Assembly (NCBI RefSeq): GCF_000069185.1
Contig: NC_010397.1
Coordinates: 4,464,001-4,528,000 of the forward strand
DNA from: Mycobacteroides abscessus ATCC 19977
Lineage (GTDB): Bacteria; Actinomycetota; Actinomycetes; Mycobacteriales; Mycobacteriaceae
Length of the DNA stretch: 64,000 bases
Direction of reading: 5' to 3'
Shown here: positions 47,911-58,310 of the stretch, in pieces
Layout: the number at the start of each line of letters is the position of its first letter
How positions within the stretch are numbered: the first letter of the stretch is position 1
Notes under the pieces: generated by a model
Databases searched by the model: none
The model's input: only the letters and a program-made list of their open reading frames with translations
Told to the model about the DNA's origin: nothing
Made by a program: the position numbers and the translations under genes

Positions 47911-49755
47911 ATGACGCACATGGGCCACTACAAGTCGAACGTCCGCGACCTGGAGTTCAACCTCTTCGAGCTCTTCAAGATCCAGCAGGTATTCGGCGGC
48001 GAGGAATTCCCCGAGCTGGACGAAGACACCGCTCGCACCTTCCTTGCCGAGATGCGCACCCTCGCCGAAGGGCCGCTGGCCGATTCATTCGCCGAAGGCG
48101 ACCGCAACCCGCCGGTTTTCGATCCGGAGACCCACTCGGTGGCCATCCCCGAAGCCTTCAAGAAGTCCGTCAAGGCCATCACCGAGGCCGGCTGGGACCG
48201 CGTCGGACTCCAGGAAGAGCTCGGCGGCACCCCCGTGCCGCGGTCGCTGTCCTGGGCCATCCAAGAGATGATCCTGGGCGCCAACCCCGCTGTCTGGATG
48301 TACAGCGGCGGTGCCGGTTTCGCGCAGATCTTCTACAACATCGCCACCGATGAGCAGAAGAAGTGGGCCGAGTTCGTCGCCGAGCGCGGCTGGGGAGCCA
48401 CCATGGTGCTCACCGAGCCCGACGCCGGTTCGGATGTGGGCGCCGGCCGCACCAAGGCCGTCAAGCAGGACGACGGCTCATGGCACATCGACGGTGTGAA
48501 GCGCTTCATCACCTCGGCCGACTCGGACGACATGTTCGAGAACATCATGCATCTGGTGCTGGCTCGGCCCGAGGGCGCCGGCCCGGGCACCAAGGGGCTG
48601 TCGCTGTTCTTCGTGCCGAAGTTCATCCCCAACTTCGAAACCGGCGAGCCCGGCGAGCGCAACGGTGTGTTCGTCACCAACGTCGAGCACAAGATGGGCC
48701 TGAAGGTTTCGGCTACCTGTGAGCTGAGCTTCGGTCAGCACGGCGTACCCGCCAAGGGCTGGCTGGTCGGCGAGGTACACAACGGTATTGCGCAGATGTT
48801 CGATGTCATCGAGCAGGCCCGCATGATGGTGGGCACCAAGGCCATCGCCACGCTGTCGACCGGCTACCTGAACGCGCTGGAATACGCCAAGACCCGCGTG
48901 CAGGGTGCGGACATGACGCAGCTGACCGACAAGACCGCTCCCCGGGTCACCATCACGCACCACCCGGACGTGCGTCGCTCGCTGATGACTCAGAAGGTTT
49001 ACGCCGAGGGTCTGCGTGCGCTGTACCTCTACGCCACCACCTTCCAGGATGCCGTGGCGGCCAAGACCATCAACGGTGTCGAGGCCGAGGACGCGGTCAA
49101 GCTCAACGACCTGCTGCTGCCGGTCATCAAGGGTGTGGGCTCCGAGCGCGCCTACGAGAAGCTCACCGAGAGCCTGCAGACCTTCGGTGGCTCCGGCTTC
49201 CTGCAGGACTACCCGATCGAGCAGTACATCCGCGATGCCAAGATCGACTCGCTGTACGAGGGCACCACGGCAATCCAGGCCCAGGACTTCTTCTTCCGGA
49301 AGATCGTCAAGGACCAGGGCAAGTCGCTGGCCTTCATTTCCGGCCAGATCGAGGAGTTCGTCAAGAGCGAGACCGGAAACGGCCGCCTCAAGGCCGAGCG
49401 TGCGCTGCTCGCGACGGCCCTGGAGGACGTGCAGGGTATGGCGGCAAGCATGACTGGCAACCTGATGGCTGCCCAGCAGGAGATCACCCAGGTCTACAGG
49501 GTCGGGACCGCCTCCGTGCGCTTCCTGATGAGCGTGGGCGACCTGCTGATCGGGTGGCTGCTGCAGCGTCAGGCCGCCGTGGCCATCGAGGCTCTCGATG
49601 CCGGTGCCACCGGTGCCGACAAGTCCTTCTACGAGGGCAAGATCGCGGCCGCCTCGTTCTTCGCCAAGAACATGCTGCCGCTGCTGACCTCGACCCGGGC
49701 CGTCCTGGAGAACGTCGACAACGACATCATGGAGCTGGACGAAGCCGCTTTCTGA
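47911..49755 (+). CDS. fadE5: Acyl-CoA dehydrogenase FadE5
   Basis: 614 residues from the ATG at 47911 ([10 protein letters not shown]; the second Met is equally near the M. tuberculosis start). It closely resembles FadE5 throughout: [78 protein letters not shown], and the catalytic base region [16 protein letters not shown]. It removes hydrogens from broad-chain-length acyl-CoAs using FAD. The 243-base upstream region holds a palindrome; a strong hairpin follows. Confidence 0.96.
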   Translation: MTHMGHYKSNVRDLEFNLFELFKIQQVFGGEEFPELDEDTARTFLAEMRTLAEGPLADSFAEGDRNPPVFDPETHSVAIPEAFKKSVKAITEAGWDRVGLQEELGGTPVPRSLSWAIQEMILGANPAVWMYSGGAGFAQIFYNIATDEQKKWAEFVAERGWGATMVLTEPDAGSDVGAGRTKAVKQDDGSWHIDGVKRFITSADSDDMFENIMHLVLARPEGAGPGTKGLSLFFVPKFIPNFETGEPGERNGVFVTNVEHKMGLKVSATCELSFGQHGVPAKGWLVGEVHNGIAQMFDVIEQARMMVGTKAIATLSTGYLNALEYAKTRVQGADMTQLTDKTAPRVTITHHPDVRRSLMTQKVYAEGLRALYLYATTFQDAVAAKTINGVEAEDAVKLNDLLLPVIKGVGSERAYEKLTESLQTFGGSGFLQDYPIEQYIRDAKIDSLYEGTTAIQAQDFFFRKIVKDQGKSLAFISGQIEEFVKSETGNGRLKAERALLATALEDVQGMAASMTGNLMAAQQEITQVYRVGTASVRFLMSVGDLLIGWLLQRQAAVAIEALDAGATGADKSFYEGKIAAASFFAKNMLPLLTSTRAVLENVDNDIMELDEAAF

Positions 49756-49766
49756 TTCGTCCATCA

Positions 49767-49802
49767 CGAAGCCCCCGTTTCCTGCCGGAGACGGGGGCTT
49801 CG
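49767..49802 (+). terminator. Hairpin terminator after fadE5
   Basis: A perfect 12-bp stem (49767-49778 with 49791-49802) and 12-base loop start 12 bases after the fadE5 stop. No T-run follows. Confidence 0.82.
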
Positions 49803-49849
49803 CGCATTCCGGGGTACCGCCGTTGTCAGACCCCGCATAGGGTTGCCGT

Positions 49850-50803
49850 ATGCCTCGTTACTACCGCGACCAGCAGGCGTGGAAAGACCTCCAAATGTTC
49901 CTTCCCGAGCGCCTGCGCCTCGACGAATCGACGGTGCCGCAGGAGGAATTCTGGGACTGGCACGGCAATCAGGTACACCTCGACCGGTACGCCAATCCGG
50001 CGGCGTCGGTGAAGGTGGTGTTGCTGCACGGTGTCGGTACCAACGGCCGACAGATGTCACTGATCCTGGGTGCACCATTGGCGCGCAGGGGCTACGAGAC
50101 GGTCGCGATCGACAACCTGGGCTATGGCCTGACCGAGGTCGCGCCCGGCACCGTACCCGGATACGGCGATTGGGTAGACCTGGTGGTCGACTTCCTGGAA
50201 TACGAGCGGCGCCGCGATGTGCGTCCCATCGTGCTGTACGGACTCAGCGCCGGCGGCATGCTCGCGTACCACGTGGCCGCCAAGGCGCCGCGCGACACAG
50301 TGCGCGGGATCATCGGCATGACATTTCTGGACCAGCGGGTGCGTGAGGTGGCCGACGGCACGGCCCATGATCTGCTGACCGCACGGGTTGGTGTCCCGTT
50401 CCTTCGGCTCGCGGCCAAGACGCCGGCCCGGCGGGTGCGTTACCCGATGTGGCTGGCCGCCAAGATGAGCACGCTCGCGAACAGCCGCGCGGCGATGAAG
50501 GTCTTCATGAAGGACCGCACCTCTGCCGCCAGCTGGGTCAGCGTCAAGTTCCTGGCGGAATATATGAGCTACGCCCCCGCCGTCGAGCCCGCCGACTTCG
50601 ACGTGTGTCCGATCATCCTCACCCAGCCCGATGAGGACCAATGGACGCCCTACGAACTCAGCCGACCGGTACTCGACCCCATCACCAAGGTGCCGGTGAC
50701 GGTGGTGCCCCTGGAGCGAGCGGGGCACTACCCGCTGGAGGACCCGGGGCTCAAGCAACTCGAGGATGCAGCCGTCGGATTTATCCGGGCCGTCACCGGC
50801 TGA
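49850..50803 (+). CDS. Alpha/beta hydrolase
   Basis: 317 residues. Nucleophile elbow GLSAGG (IVLYGLSAGGMLAYHVAA), oxyanion strand VVLLHGVGTNGRQ, acid near QPDEDQWTPYEL and His in ERAGHYPLED. Such enzymes hydrolyse esters or thioesters; the substrate is not evident. It is separated from fadE5 by a terminator and precedes the DUF1361 gene by 34 bases. Confidence 0.9.
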   Translation: MPRYYRDQQAWKDLQMFLPERLRLDESTVPQEEFWDWHGNQVHLDRYANPAASVKVVLLHGVGTNGRQMSLILGAPLARRGYETVAIDNLGYGLTEVAPGTVPGYGDWVDLVVDFLEYERRRDVRPIVLYGLSAGGMLAYHVAAKAPRDTVRGIIGMTFLDQRVREVADGTAHDLLTARVGVPFLRLAAKTPARRVRYPMWLAAKMSTLANSRAAMKVFMKDRTSAASWVSVKFLAEYMSYAPAVEPADFDVCPIILTQPDEDQWTPYELSRPVLDPITKVPVTVVPLERAGHYPLEDPGLKQLEDAAVGFIRAVTG

Positions 50804-50837
50804 CCGCGTTGAGCCGGGCGTCGGGCAAACTTGAGGC

Positions 50838-51521
50838 ATGACCGAAGCTCGACGTGCCGTACTGGTTCTATCGCTGGTCGCAACTAGCGTGCTGACTTTT
50901 CTGCTCGGCGTCACCGATCCAGCGGCTCCCCTCTTCTACCCCACGCGCTTCCTGATCTGGAACCTTTTCCTGGCTTGGCTACCCGTTTTCGCGGCCCTGG
51001 CCTTTTCCGCTGTCCGGCAAAAAATTTGGCTGATTCCCATTGGGCTCGTATGGCTCGCGTTCTTACCCAACGCGCCATACCTCGTCACCGACCTGGTGCA
51101 CCTGATCAATGGCATCGCCTTCTGGCGCCACGTTCTGCAGTACGGGGTGGCCGCCTGGACCGGGATAATTCTCGGCATAGTGTCACTACGCTTGGTGCAC
51201 AGGCGAATTCAGCGCGATTTCGGCGCTGTCACAGGGTGGATAGTCGTCGTCGTCTCGGTGGGGCTGTGTGCGGTGGGCGTGGTGATCGGTCGTTTCCAGC
51301 GCTGGAATTCCTGGGACCTGATTCATCGTCCCGGCGCGGTCGCGGCGAGCACCCTGGAGTGGGTCAGCTCGCCATTCTCCTTCGTGGCCCATACCGGTGT
51401 GGCCGTGGCCGTCGCCGCCTTCTTCGGGCTGGCCTACCTCACCATCTGGTCGGTCTCGCCACCCGATACCGGCCCCGAGGTGACAGCCGGGCCGGAAAAT
51501 CTCGGGAAAGTGCCCGCGTAG
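50838..51521 (+). CDS. DUF1361 membrane protein
   Basis: 227 residues, about six helices. The DUF1361 signature is visible as FLIWNLFLAWLPVFAAL and LPNAPYLVTDLVHL. Function unknown. It is probably co-transcribed with the hydrolase upstream. Confidence 0.88.
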   Translation: MTEARRAVLVLSLVATSVLTFLLGVTDPAAPLFYPTRFLIWNLFLAWLPVFAALAFSAVRQKIWLIPIGLVWLAFLPNAPYLVTDLVHLINGIAFWRHVLQYGVAAWTGIILGIVSLRLVHRRIQRDFGAVTGWIVVVVSVGLCAVGVVIGRFQRWNSWDLIHRPGAVAASTLEWVSSPFSFVAHTGVAVAVAAFFGLAYLTIWSVSPPDTGPEVTAGPENLGKVPA

Positions 51522-51524
51522 CCG

Positions 51525-51974
51525 TCATCTCGGCTGCCGGGCCAACGCCTCGACGCGATCGGCCAACTCGGGCACGGACAGGCGACCGTCCAACTCCAGA
51601 GTGGCGCTCTCGCGGAGCAGTGGTTCTATCTCCTCGGTGTTGCGGACGATTTCGTCCTGTTCGGCAGTGGTGCGCCCGTACGGGTTGTCGGTGCGAGCGC
51701 TCACCCGCGCAATCGCCACATCCACCGGCACACTGAGTAGCACCAGATGACAGAATCTGTCGTAGAAATTCACCTGGTTATCGACGGTGCCGGAGACGAC
51801 GACATCGGAATGCTGTTCCAGCAGTGCGGATATCCGATTCTCATCCCATCTGCCGTCCGCCAGTGTCCAGCCGTCGTAGTCGGTGTCGACGGTGCACAGA
51901 CCACGGCGGGCCAGCTCCCGCAGCAGGGTGGTCTTACCCGCACCCGACATGCCTGTCACCAACACCCGCGCCAC
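51525..51974 (-). CDS. P-loop nucleoside/shikimate kinase-like ATPase
   Basis: 149 residues from the GTG at 51972-51974. Walker A VLVTGMSGAGKTTLL, then DTDYDGW and an adenylate/shikimate-kinase-like core with a basic lid (VSARTDNPYGRTT). It is an AAA_18/kinase-like protein that probably phosphorylates a small molecule. It is convergent with the DUF1361 gene and divergent from the sulfite-oxidase-like gene. Confidence 0.83.
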   Translation of the reverse strand: MARVLVTGMSGAGKTTLLRELARRGLCTVDTDYDGWTLADGRWDENRISALLEQHSDVVVSGTVDNQVNFYDRFCHLVLLSVPVDVAIARVSARTDNPYGRTTAEQDEIVRNTEEIEPLLRESATLELDGRLSVPELADRVEALARQPR

Positions 51975-52040
51975 ACCTGAACCATATGCGGTCGCGACTC
52001 GTTGACAGCAGGAGAAGAGTGGAGCCAACGGGAGGCGACG

Positions 52041-53534
52041 ATGGAGCACGCGGCACGACGGATCATCGCGGGTCTGATCGCGGCGGCTGCCGCGCTCGCG
52101 GTCGGACAACTGGCCGCGGCTGCGGTGGCACCGGATTCCGCACCGTTCTATGCGGTCGGGAACACGGTCGTCGATCACACCCCAGCCGCCGTCCGGGAAT
52201 GGGTGATCGGAATCTTCGGTACCTCCGATAAAGCGGTGCTGTTCGCCTGTCTGACCGTGATCATCGCACTACTCGCCGCACTAGCCGGCCTGGTGGAGGG
52301 CGAGCGGCGGTACGGCACAGTGCTTATCGGGCTGCTCGGCGTTTTCGGAGCTGTTGCCGCGGTAACCCGCCCGGCGGGGACATTCGCCTGGATCTGGCCC
52401 TCGGTGATCGCGGCGGTCGCTGGTGCGTTGGTGCTAGGCACCCTGGTCCACCGCGCACAAAGCCAGGCGGTACCCGACCGCCGCAGGTTCTTCGGGACAG
52501 CAGCTGTCTTCGCGCTCGGATCGGCGGGGCTCTATTGGCTCGGCACCCGCTGGAGCAAGGGCACCGTGGTCGCCGCAGAACGCCGCGAGGCCACCGTGCC
52601 CGCGCCCGTTGCGCCCGCCCCACCCCTGCCCGAGGGCATCGACGTCAAGGGCGCCGTCCCGTACATCACGAGCAATACAGACTTCTACCGAATCGACACC
52701 GCGCTACGGGTACCTCAGGTGTCCACCGCCGAGTGGCAACTCAACATCCACGGCATGGTCGACCGGCCACGCACTCTTATGTGGGCAGACCTCAACGCGA
52801 TGGCGGCGACCCAACGAGCGGTCACGCTCACATGCGTCTCCAACGAGATCGGCGGAAATCTCATCGGCAACGCCGTGTGGACCGGCTTTCCCATCAAGCC
52901 GATCTTGGAATCGGTGGGGGTTCATCCGGATGCGGACATGTTGCTGTCCAAGAGCGTCGATGGCTGGACTGCCGGTACCCCACTGCAGGTACTCACCGAT
53001 GGCCGCGACGCCATCCTTGCCATTGCGATGAACGGCACCCCGCTGCCCGTCGAGCACGGCTATCCCGTTCGACAAGTCGTGCCGGGGCTGTATGGCTACG
53101 TGTCGGCGACCAAATGGGTAGTCGACTGGGAAATCACCCGGTTCGACAAGGCAGACGCGTACTGGACCATCCGAGGCTGGTCGGCACGCGGCCCTATCAA
53201 AACGGGTTGTCGCATCGATACACCCCGAACAGGCGATCGGCTGGGCACGGGCACCCAGATCGTGGCCGGCACGGCCTGGGCACAACATCGGGGGATCGCC
53301 ACGGTCGAGGTGCAGATCGACGACGGCCCGTGGCTTCCGGCCCGACTCGCGCCGGAATACTCAGTCGACACCTGGCGGCAATGGTGGTTCGCCTGGCAGG
53401 CAACCGCGGGTGAACACATCATCACCGCACGAGCAACCGACGGCACCGGAGCAGTGCAGACCGATCAGATCGCGTCCCCGGTACCCGATGGGGCGACGGG
53501 GTATCCGAAACGACTCGTAACGGTGGCCGCCTGA
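52041..53534 (+). CDS. Membrane-bound molybdopterin-dependent oxidoreductase (sulfite oxidase family)
   Basis: 497 residues from the ATG at 52041 behind GGGAGGCGACG. The N-terminal third has several transmembrane helices; the C-terminal two thirds are a molybdopterin domain (AEWQLNIHGMVDRP, Mo-ligand Cys in VTLTCVSNEIGGNLIGNAVW, PVEHGYPVRQVVPGLYGYVS) plus a Mo-co dimerisation domain (TVEVQIDDGPWLPARL). It resembles M. tuberculosis Rv0218. The soluble part should face outside. The donor is unknown. Confidence 0.9.
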   Translation: MEHAARRIIAGLIAAAAALAVGQLAAAAVAPDSAPFYAVGNTVVDHTPAAVREWVIGIFGTSDKAVLFACLTVIIALLAALAGLVEGERRYGTVLIGLLGVFGAVAAVTRPAGTFAWIWPSVIAAVAGALVLGTLVHRAQSQAVPDRRRFFGTAAVFALGSAGLYWLGTRWSKGTVVAAERREATVPAPVAPAPPLPEGIDVKGAVPYITSNTDFYRIDTALRVPQVSTAEWQLNIHGMVDRPRTLMWADLNAMAATQRAVTLTCVSNEIGGNLIGNAVWTGFPIKPILESVGVHPDADMLLSKSVDGWTAGTPLQVLTDGRDAILAIAMNGTPLPVEHGYPVRQVVPGLYGYVSATKWVVDWEITRFDKADAYWTIRGWSARGPIKTGCRIDTPRTGDRLGTGTQIVAGTAWAQHRGIATVEVQIDDGPWLPARLAPEYSVDTWRQWWFAWQATAGEHIITARATDGTGAVQTDQIASPVPDGATGYPKRLVTVAA

Positions 53535-53616
53535 AAAATTAGGCAGCCCCGCGCCGCCGTCGGGTCGGGGGGTCGGACGGTGGCGCGAGGCTACTCATGT
53601 ATCGACACCCACTCCA

Positions 53617-53633
53617 GGAGCGTTACACGCTCC
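53617..53633. other. Small hairpin beside an A/T-rich tract
   Basis: GGAGCGT (53617-53623) and ACGCTCC (53627-53633) form a 7-bp stem with a 3-base loop; an A- and T-rich tract (53635-53657) follows, unusual in this GC-rich genome. It could assist termination of the molybdo-oxidoreductase gene, but the T-run starts 17 or more bases beyond the stem. Confidence 0.4.
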
Positions 53634-53679
53634 ACGAAAAAACTCGAAAATTTTTTTGACGACAACCCGAAAATGCCGA

Positions 53680-53718
53680 AACCCCCGGTCACAGGCTTGC
53701 TACCCATGGCCGGGGGTT
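53680..53718. terminator. Hairpin terminator downstream of fadA2
   Basis: AACCCCCGG (53680-53688) pairs with CCGGGGGTT (53710-53718) around a 21-base loop, between the convergent molybdo-oxidoreductase and fadA2 genes. Confidence 0.7.
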
Positions 53719-53739
53719 CCGCTTGTCCTGTCTTACCCC

Positions 53740-55071
53740 TCAGGCTTCCAGAATGGCGGTCACACCCTGGCCCCCGGCCGCACACACCGAGATGAGTCCG
53801 CGGTACGTACCGGTCCCTCCGTTCTCCTTCTTCTTCTCGGCGAGCTGCTTGGCCAGCTGGGCCACGATGCGGCCACCGGTCGCCGCGAATGGGTGCCCGG
53901 CCGCCAGCGAGGAACCGTTGACGTTGAGCTTGGAGCGGTCGATGGCACCCAGCGGCTTATCCAGACCGAGGCGCTCCTTGCAGTAGTCCGCCGACTCCCA
54001 GGCCTGTAGCGTCGCGAGCACCACGGAGGCGAACGCCTCATGAATCTCGTAGAAGTCGAAGTCTTGCAGGGTCAGACCGTTGCGGGCCAGCAGGCGCGGC
54101 ACCGCGTAGGTCGGGGCCATCAGCAGTCCGTCGGGACCGTTGACGTAGTCCACCGCCGCGGTCTCGCCGTCGACGAAGTAGGCCAGCACCGGGATATTGC
54201 GCTCGGCCGCCCACTCCTCGCTGGACAGCAGCGCCACCGAGGCACCGTCGGTCAGTGGGGTGGAGTTACCGGCGGTCATGGTGGCGTCGCCGTGCTTCAC
54301 GCCGAACACCGGCTTCAATGTCGCCAGCTTCTCCACGCTGGAATTCGGGCGCAGGTTGTCATCGCGATACAGACCCAGGAACGGGCTGATCAGGTCATCG
54401 AAGAAGCCGCGGTCGTAGGCAGCGGCCATCTTCTGATGGCTCGCGGCCGCCAAGGCATCCTGCTCGGTCCGCTTGACGCCCGCCTGCTTGGCGGTGATGG
54501 CGGCGTGCTCTCCCATGGACAGGCCGGTACGCGGCTCACCGTTCTGCGGGATGTCGACGCCGAGGGCGGCGGGCAGCTTTCCGAGCAGCTTCAGGCGGGT
54601 GACGTTGTCCTTCGCGCGCCGGATCGCCAGCAAGGTGTGGCGAAGATCATCCCCGAAGTTGATCGGTGCATCAGAGGTGGTGTCCACGCCACCGGCCAGC
54701 ACCGACTCGTAACGGCCGAGCGCGATGCCGTCGGCACCCACGATCGCCGCCTGCAAGCCCGTGCCGCAGGCCTGCTGCAGGTCAAAGGCCTGTGTGTACG
54801 GCGACAGCGGGCTGCCCAGCACCGATTCGCGGGTGAGATTGAAATCACGGCTGAGCTTGAGCACCGCACCGGCGATGACGGCACCCAGACGTTCACCCTT
54901 GAGGTTGAAGCGATCGGATGCGCCGGTGATGGCGGCGGTCAACATGTCCTGGTTGGAGGCGTTCGCATAGGCGCCGTCCGAACGTGCGAAGGGAATGCGG
55001 TTACCACCGAGAACAGCTACACGGCGGCGGCCTTGCGAAGCGTCTGACTTGCGTGCCGAGCTAGTTGCCAC
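53740..55071 (-). CDS. fadA2: Acetyl-CoA acyltransferase (thiolase) FadA2
   Basis: 443 residues from the GTG at 55069-55071, with GGAGAGACAA upstream. Thiolase catalytic residues: nucleophile Cys in [12 protein letters not shown], GxxHP as [13 protein letters not shown], His in [10 protein letters not shown], and CAAGGQG near the C-terminus. It cleaves 3-ketoacyl-CoA in beta-oxidation. It is divergent from fabG4-htdX, as M. tuberculosis Rv0243c neighbours Rv0242c-Rv0241c, with a TTACTC-N2-GAGTAA palindrome between. Confidence 0.96.
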   Translation of the reverse strand: MATSSARKSDASQGRRRVAVLGGNRIPFARSDGAYANASNQDMLTAAITGASDRFNLKGERLGAVIAGAVLKLSRDFNLTRESVLGSPLSPYTQAFDLQQACGTGLQAAIVGADGIALGRYESVLAGGVDTTSDAPINFGDDLRHTLLAIRRAKDNVTRLKLLGKLPAALGVDIPQNGEPRTGLSMGEHAAITAKQAGVKRTEQDALAAASHQKMAAAYDRGFFDDLISPFLGLYRDDNLRPNSSVEKLATLKPVFGVKHGDATMTAGNSTPLTDGASVALLSSEEWAAERNIPVLAYFVDGETAAVDYVNGPDGLLMAPTYAVPRLLARNGLTLQDFDFYEIHEAFASVVLATLQAWESADYCKERLGLDKPLGAIDRSKLNVNGSSLAAGHPFAATGGRIVAQLAKQLAEKKKENGGTGTYRGLISVCAAGGQGVTAILEA

Positions 55072-55111
55072 TTGTCTCTCCACTGTTGAGGGGGCAGGAT
55101 TACCGAGCATT

Positions 55112-55127
55112 CTTACTCTGGAGTAAG
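55112..55127. promoter_or_regulatory. CTTACTC-TG-GAGTAAG palindrome between fadA2 and fabG4
   Basis: A perfect 7-bp inverted repeat with a 2-bp centre. The same arms recur at 61857-61872, directly upstream of the TetR gene at 61207-61824, which is therefore the likely regulator of both. Confidence 0.75.
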
Positions 55128-55181
55128 TTCTTTGTCGAATTCACCCTAGACCACTCAAGGCAACCACTAAGGAAACGGCAC

Positions 55182-56540
55182 ATGTCCCCCAAGCTCACTG
55201 ACGACCTTTACGCACTGCTGGTCAACTCCGGGCCCGGCAACCTGCTCGCCGGCCGCCTTGGTATCCCGCAGCCCGAGAAACTGCGCCGCTACAAGAAGGG
55301 CCAGCCCGCGCTGGCCGGGCCCGTGCTGATCGGTGGCGAAGGCCGCCTCGCCGAGCCGCTGCGCGCCGCCCTGGCCGACGACTACGAGGTGGTGTCCAAC
55401 AACCTCGGCGGCCGTTGGGCCGATAAGTTCGGCGCTTTGGTGTTCGACGCCACCGGCATCACCACCCCCGTCGAGCTCAAGGCCCTGCACGAGTTCTTCA
55501 CACCGCTGCTGCGCAATGTCGGCAAGTCGGGCCGCCTGCTGGTCATCGGAACCACACCGGACAAGGCCGCCACCACCGACGAGCGCATCGCCCAGCGCGC
55601 GCTGGAGGGCTTCACCCGATCGCTGGCCAAGGAGTTCAGCAACGGTGCCACCGTGCAGCTGGTGTACCTGCACCCCGATGCCAAGACCGGCGCCACGGGC
55701 CTGGAGTCGACGGTCCGCTTCATCCTTTCGGCCAAGTCCACCTACGTGGACGGCCAGGTGTTCTATGTGGGCGCCGACGACTCCACCGCGCCTGCCGACT
55801 GGGATAAGCCGCTGGCCGGCAAGGTCGCCATCGTCACCGGCGCCGCCCGCGGTATCGGCGAGACCATCGCCGAGGTGTTCGCCCGTGACGGCGCCGCCGT
55901 CGTCGCGATCGACATGCCATCTGAAGAACTGAACGAGCTGGCCTCACGCGTCGGTGGCACCGCGCTGGCGCTGGACGTCACCTCCGAAGATGCGGTCGAC
56001 ACCATCACCGCACATCTCAAGGAGCACCACGGCGGCAAGGCCGACATCTTGGTCAACAACGCCGGTATCACCCGCGACAAGCTCCTCAAGAACATGGATG
56101 ATGCGCGCTGGGACTCCGTGATCGCCGTCAATCTGCTTGCGCCGCAACGCCTTACCGAGGGCCTCATCGGAAACGGCACCATTGGCGAGGGTGGCCGGGT
56201 CATCGGGCTGGCCTCCATCGCCGGTATCGCCGGCAACCGCGGCCAGACCAACTACGGCGCCACCAAGGCCGGCATGATCGGCATCACCCAGGCACTGGCT
56301 CCATCGCTGGCCGAGAAGGGCATCACCATCAATGCCGTGGCCCCGGGCTTCATCGAGACCAAGATGACCGCCGCCATCCCGCTGGCCAACCGCGAGGTGG
56401 GCCGCCGCATCAACTCGCTGAACCAGGGTGGCGAGCCGGTGGATGTCGCCGAGACCATCGCCTACTTCGCGAGCCCCGCCTCGAATGCGGTCACCGGCAA
56501 CGTGGTCCGCGTGTGCGGCCAGTCCTGGCTGGGGGCCTGA
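55182..56540 (+). CDS. fabG4: High-molecular-weight 3-oxoacyl-ACP/CoA reductase FabG4
   Basis: 452 residues from the ATG at 55182. An N-terminal flavodoxin-like domain precedes a ketoreductase domain with [19 protein letters not shown] (about residue 212), [18 protein letters not shown] and catalytic NYGATKAG. The extra N-terminal domain and size match FabG4 (Rv0242c), which uses NADH on longer-chain 3-oxoacyl substrates. htdX follows after two bases. Confidence 0.96.
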   Translation: MSPKLTDDLYALLVNSGPGNLLAGRLGIPQPEKLRRYKKGQPALAGPVLIGGEGRLAEPLRAALADDYEVVSNNLGGRWADKFGALVFDATGITTPVELKALHEFFTPLLRNVGKSGRLLVIGTTPDKAATTDERIAQRALEGFTRSLAKEFSNGATVQLVYLHPDAKTGATGLESTVRFILSAKSTYVDGQVFYVGADDSTAPADWDKPLAGKVAIVTGAARGIGETIAEVFARDGAAVVAIDMPSEELNELASRVGGTALALDVTSEDAVDTITAHLKEHHGGKADILVNNAGITRDKLLKNMDDARWDSVIAVNLLAPQRLTEGLIGNGTIGEGGRVIGLASIAGIAGNRGQTNYGATKAGMIGITQALAPSLAEKGITINAVAPGFIETKMTAAIPLANREVGRRINSLNQGGEPVDVAETIAYFASPASNAVTGNVVRVCGQSWLGA

Positions 56541-56542
56541 TC

Positions 56543-57394
56543 ATGGCGCAGCCATCCGGGCTTCAGAACATGGTGATGGCGGCGGTGGGTGCCCTGCCGT
56601 TCATCCCGCGTCCTTCCACACTGCCCACCCGTGTGGTGCGCACCCAGGGCGTGAAAATCGACCCCGCGAATGTGGCCGCGTACGCACAGGTCACGGGACT
56701 GACCTTCTCCGACAAGGTGCCCGTCACGTATCCGTTCACCCTTCAGTTTCCGTCGGTGATGTCCCTGGTGGCGAGCCTGGACTTCCCGTTCCCGGCGATC
56801 GGCACGGTGCACCTGGAGAACCACATCACCCAGCACCGCGCCATCAGCGCGACCGACACCGTCGACATCGAGGTGCGGGCGGAGAATCTGCGCGAGCACC
56901 GCAAGGGGCTGCTGGTGGACGTCCTCACCGACATCACCATCGGGACCGACACAGTGTGGCAGCAGACCATGACATTCCTGCGCCAGCAGCGCACCAGCCT
57001 CTCCGGCGGGCCCAAGCCGGAGCCGCCCAAGGCCGTCAAGCTGCCGCCGCCGAACTCGACACTGCGGATCAGCGGTGGACAGATTCGTCGCTACGCGTCG
57101 GTGGGTGGTGACCACAACCCGATCCACACCTCGTCGATCGGCGCCAAGGCACTGGGCTTCCCGAAGGCGATTGCTCACGGGATGTTTACTGCTGCAGCAG
57201 TTCTCGGAAACATCCAGGGCGACATTCCCGACGCCGTGCGTTACGACGTGAAGTTCGGCAAGCCGGTCCTGCTGCCCGCCGCGGTGGGCGTGTGGATCGA
57301 CAGGCCCGGCGGGCCCGGCACTGCTTGGGATATCGCCGTCCGCAATCCGCGCAACGGCGACCCGCACGTGACCGGGAGCGTCACCCCGCTCTGA
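56543..57394 (+). CDS. htdX: (R)-specific 3-hydroxyacyl dehydratase HtdX
   Basis: 283 residues from the ATG at 56543. Double hotdog fold; the second half has the hydratase-2 motif YASVGGDHNPIHTSSIGAKA with catalytic Asp and His, then GFPKAIAHGMFTAAA. It dehydrates (R)-3-hydroxyacyl-ACP/CoA, the step after FabG4. A strong hairpin follows. Confidence 0.95.
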   Translation: MAQPSGLQNMVMAAVGALPFIPRPSTLPTRVVRTQGVKIDPANVAAYAQVTGLTFSDKVPVTYPFTLQFPSVMSLVASLDFPFPAIGTVHLENHITQHRAISATDTVDIEVRAENLREHRKGLLVDVLTDITIGTDTVWQQTMTFLRQQRTSLSGGPKPEPPKAVKLPPPNSTLRISGGQIRRYASVGGDHNPIHTSSIGAKALGFPKAIAHGMFTAAAVLGNIQGDIPDAVRYDVKFGKPVLLPAAVGVWIDRPGGPGTAWDIAVRNPRNGDPHVTGSVTPL

Positions 57395-57405
57395 TCACGC
57401 ACCTT

Positions 57406-57447
57406 CAGAAGGCCCGCGATCCGGTCAATCCGGTCGCGGGCCTTCTG
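57406..57447 (+). terminator. Hairpin terminator after htdX
   Basis: A perfect 14-bp stem (57406-57419 with 57434-57447) and a 14-base loop start 12 bases after the htdX stop. No T-run follows. Confidence 0.85.
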
Positions 57448-57646
57448 CGGTCGGGAGCGGACGCACGCCCGTAGCTGCCCGGCTACGAGCGACATGCTTC
57501 CAATACGGTGGGCGTTGTCGCGCAGAGGCGGGCACTATGCACACGTCCCGGGAATGTGCGCAGGCGACAAGAGTGCGATGAGTTGTCGGATCCATGGAGG
57601 TCTCTTCGTCAGAGAGGTAGAGATCCCCTCTGGACAGGAGCCCGTC

Positions 57647-58213
57647 ATGACCACAGCACTCAACCCACTCGAGACCGTCGCCAACGCCCGCGCCGCCCTA
57701 CACGAGGTCGTCAGCAGGCTCACCGAGGCAGACAACGACAAGCAGACGCCCAACGCCAAGTTCACCGTCGCCCAGCTCACCGATCATCTGCAGAACTCCA
57801 TCAAGCTGCTCGGCGGCGCTGCCGGTGTCGACATCGCCCTCACCACCGAAGGTTCCGTGGCCGACCGCCTCCTTCCGCAGTCGCAGGCCGTGGTCGACGC
57901 GTGGCAACGTCGCGGTATCGACGGCACGGTGACCCTGCCGATCGGCGAGTACCCGGCCGAAGTCGCCGTTCGCATCCTCGGCTCCGAGTTTCTGGTCCAC
58001 GCCTGGGATTACGCGGTTGCCACCGGTCAGGAGTTCGAGCCGATGGACGCACTCACCGATGGCGTCCTGGAATCGGTGCGGATGATCATCCAGCCGGAGC
58101 GACGCGACGGCGACTTCTTCGCCGACGAAGTGCCGGTGCCTGACGACTCCCCGAACCTGGTGAAGCTCATCGCCTTCACCGGCCGCAACCCGGGATGGTC
58201 GCCGGCAAGCTGA
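57647..58213 (+). CDS. TIGR03086-family metal-binding protein (mycothiol-transferase-like)
   Basis: 188 residues from the ATG at 57647 behind ACAGGAG. A DinB-like helical bundle with [17 protein letters not shown] near the N-terminus and [14 protein letters not shown] later, supplying His ligands, and a C-terminal FTGRNPGW end typical of TIGR03086 proteins. Actinobacterial members resemble mycothiol-dependent maleylpyruvate isomerase. Substrate unknown. Confidence 0.85.
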   Translation: MTTALNPLETVANARAALHEVVSRLTEADNDKQTPNAKFTVAQLTDHLQNSIKLLGGAAGVDIALTTEGSVADRLLPQSQAVVDAWQRRGIDGTVTLPIGEYPAEVAVRILGSEFLVHAWDYAVATGQEFEPMDALTDGVLESVRMIIQPERRDGDFFADEVPVPDDSPNLVKLIAFTGRNPGWSPAS

Positions 58214-58310
58214 CCCGACTAATACTCACGCTGATCACGACGGCTGTACTTCGGCGAACCGATCGTTACGATCGCTCGTCATTTCATGCAGCAAATTCAA
58301 GGAGTGCGTC

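Noticed and set aside
48478..49767. Minus-strand open frame of about 430 codons
   Set aside because: Complement of fadE5; composition and lack of motifs show it is a GC-driven shadow.
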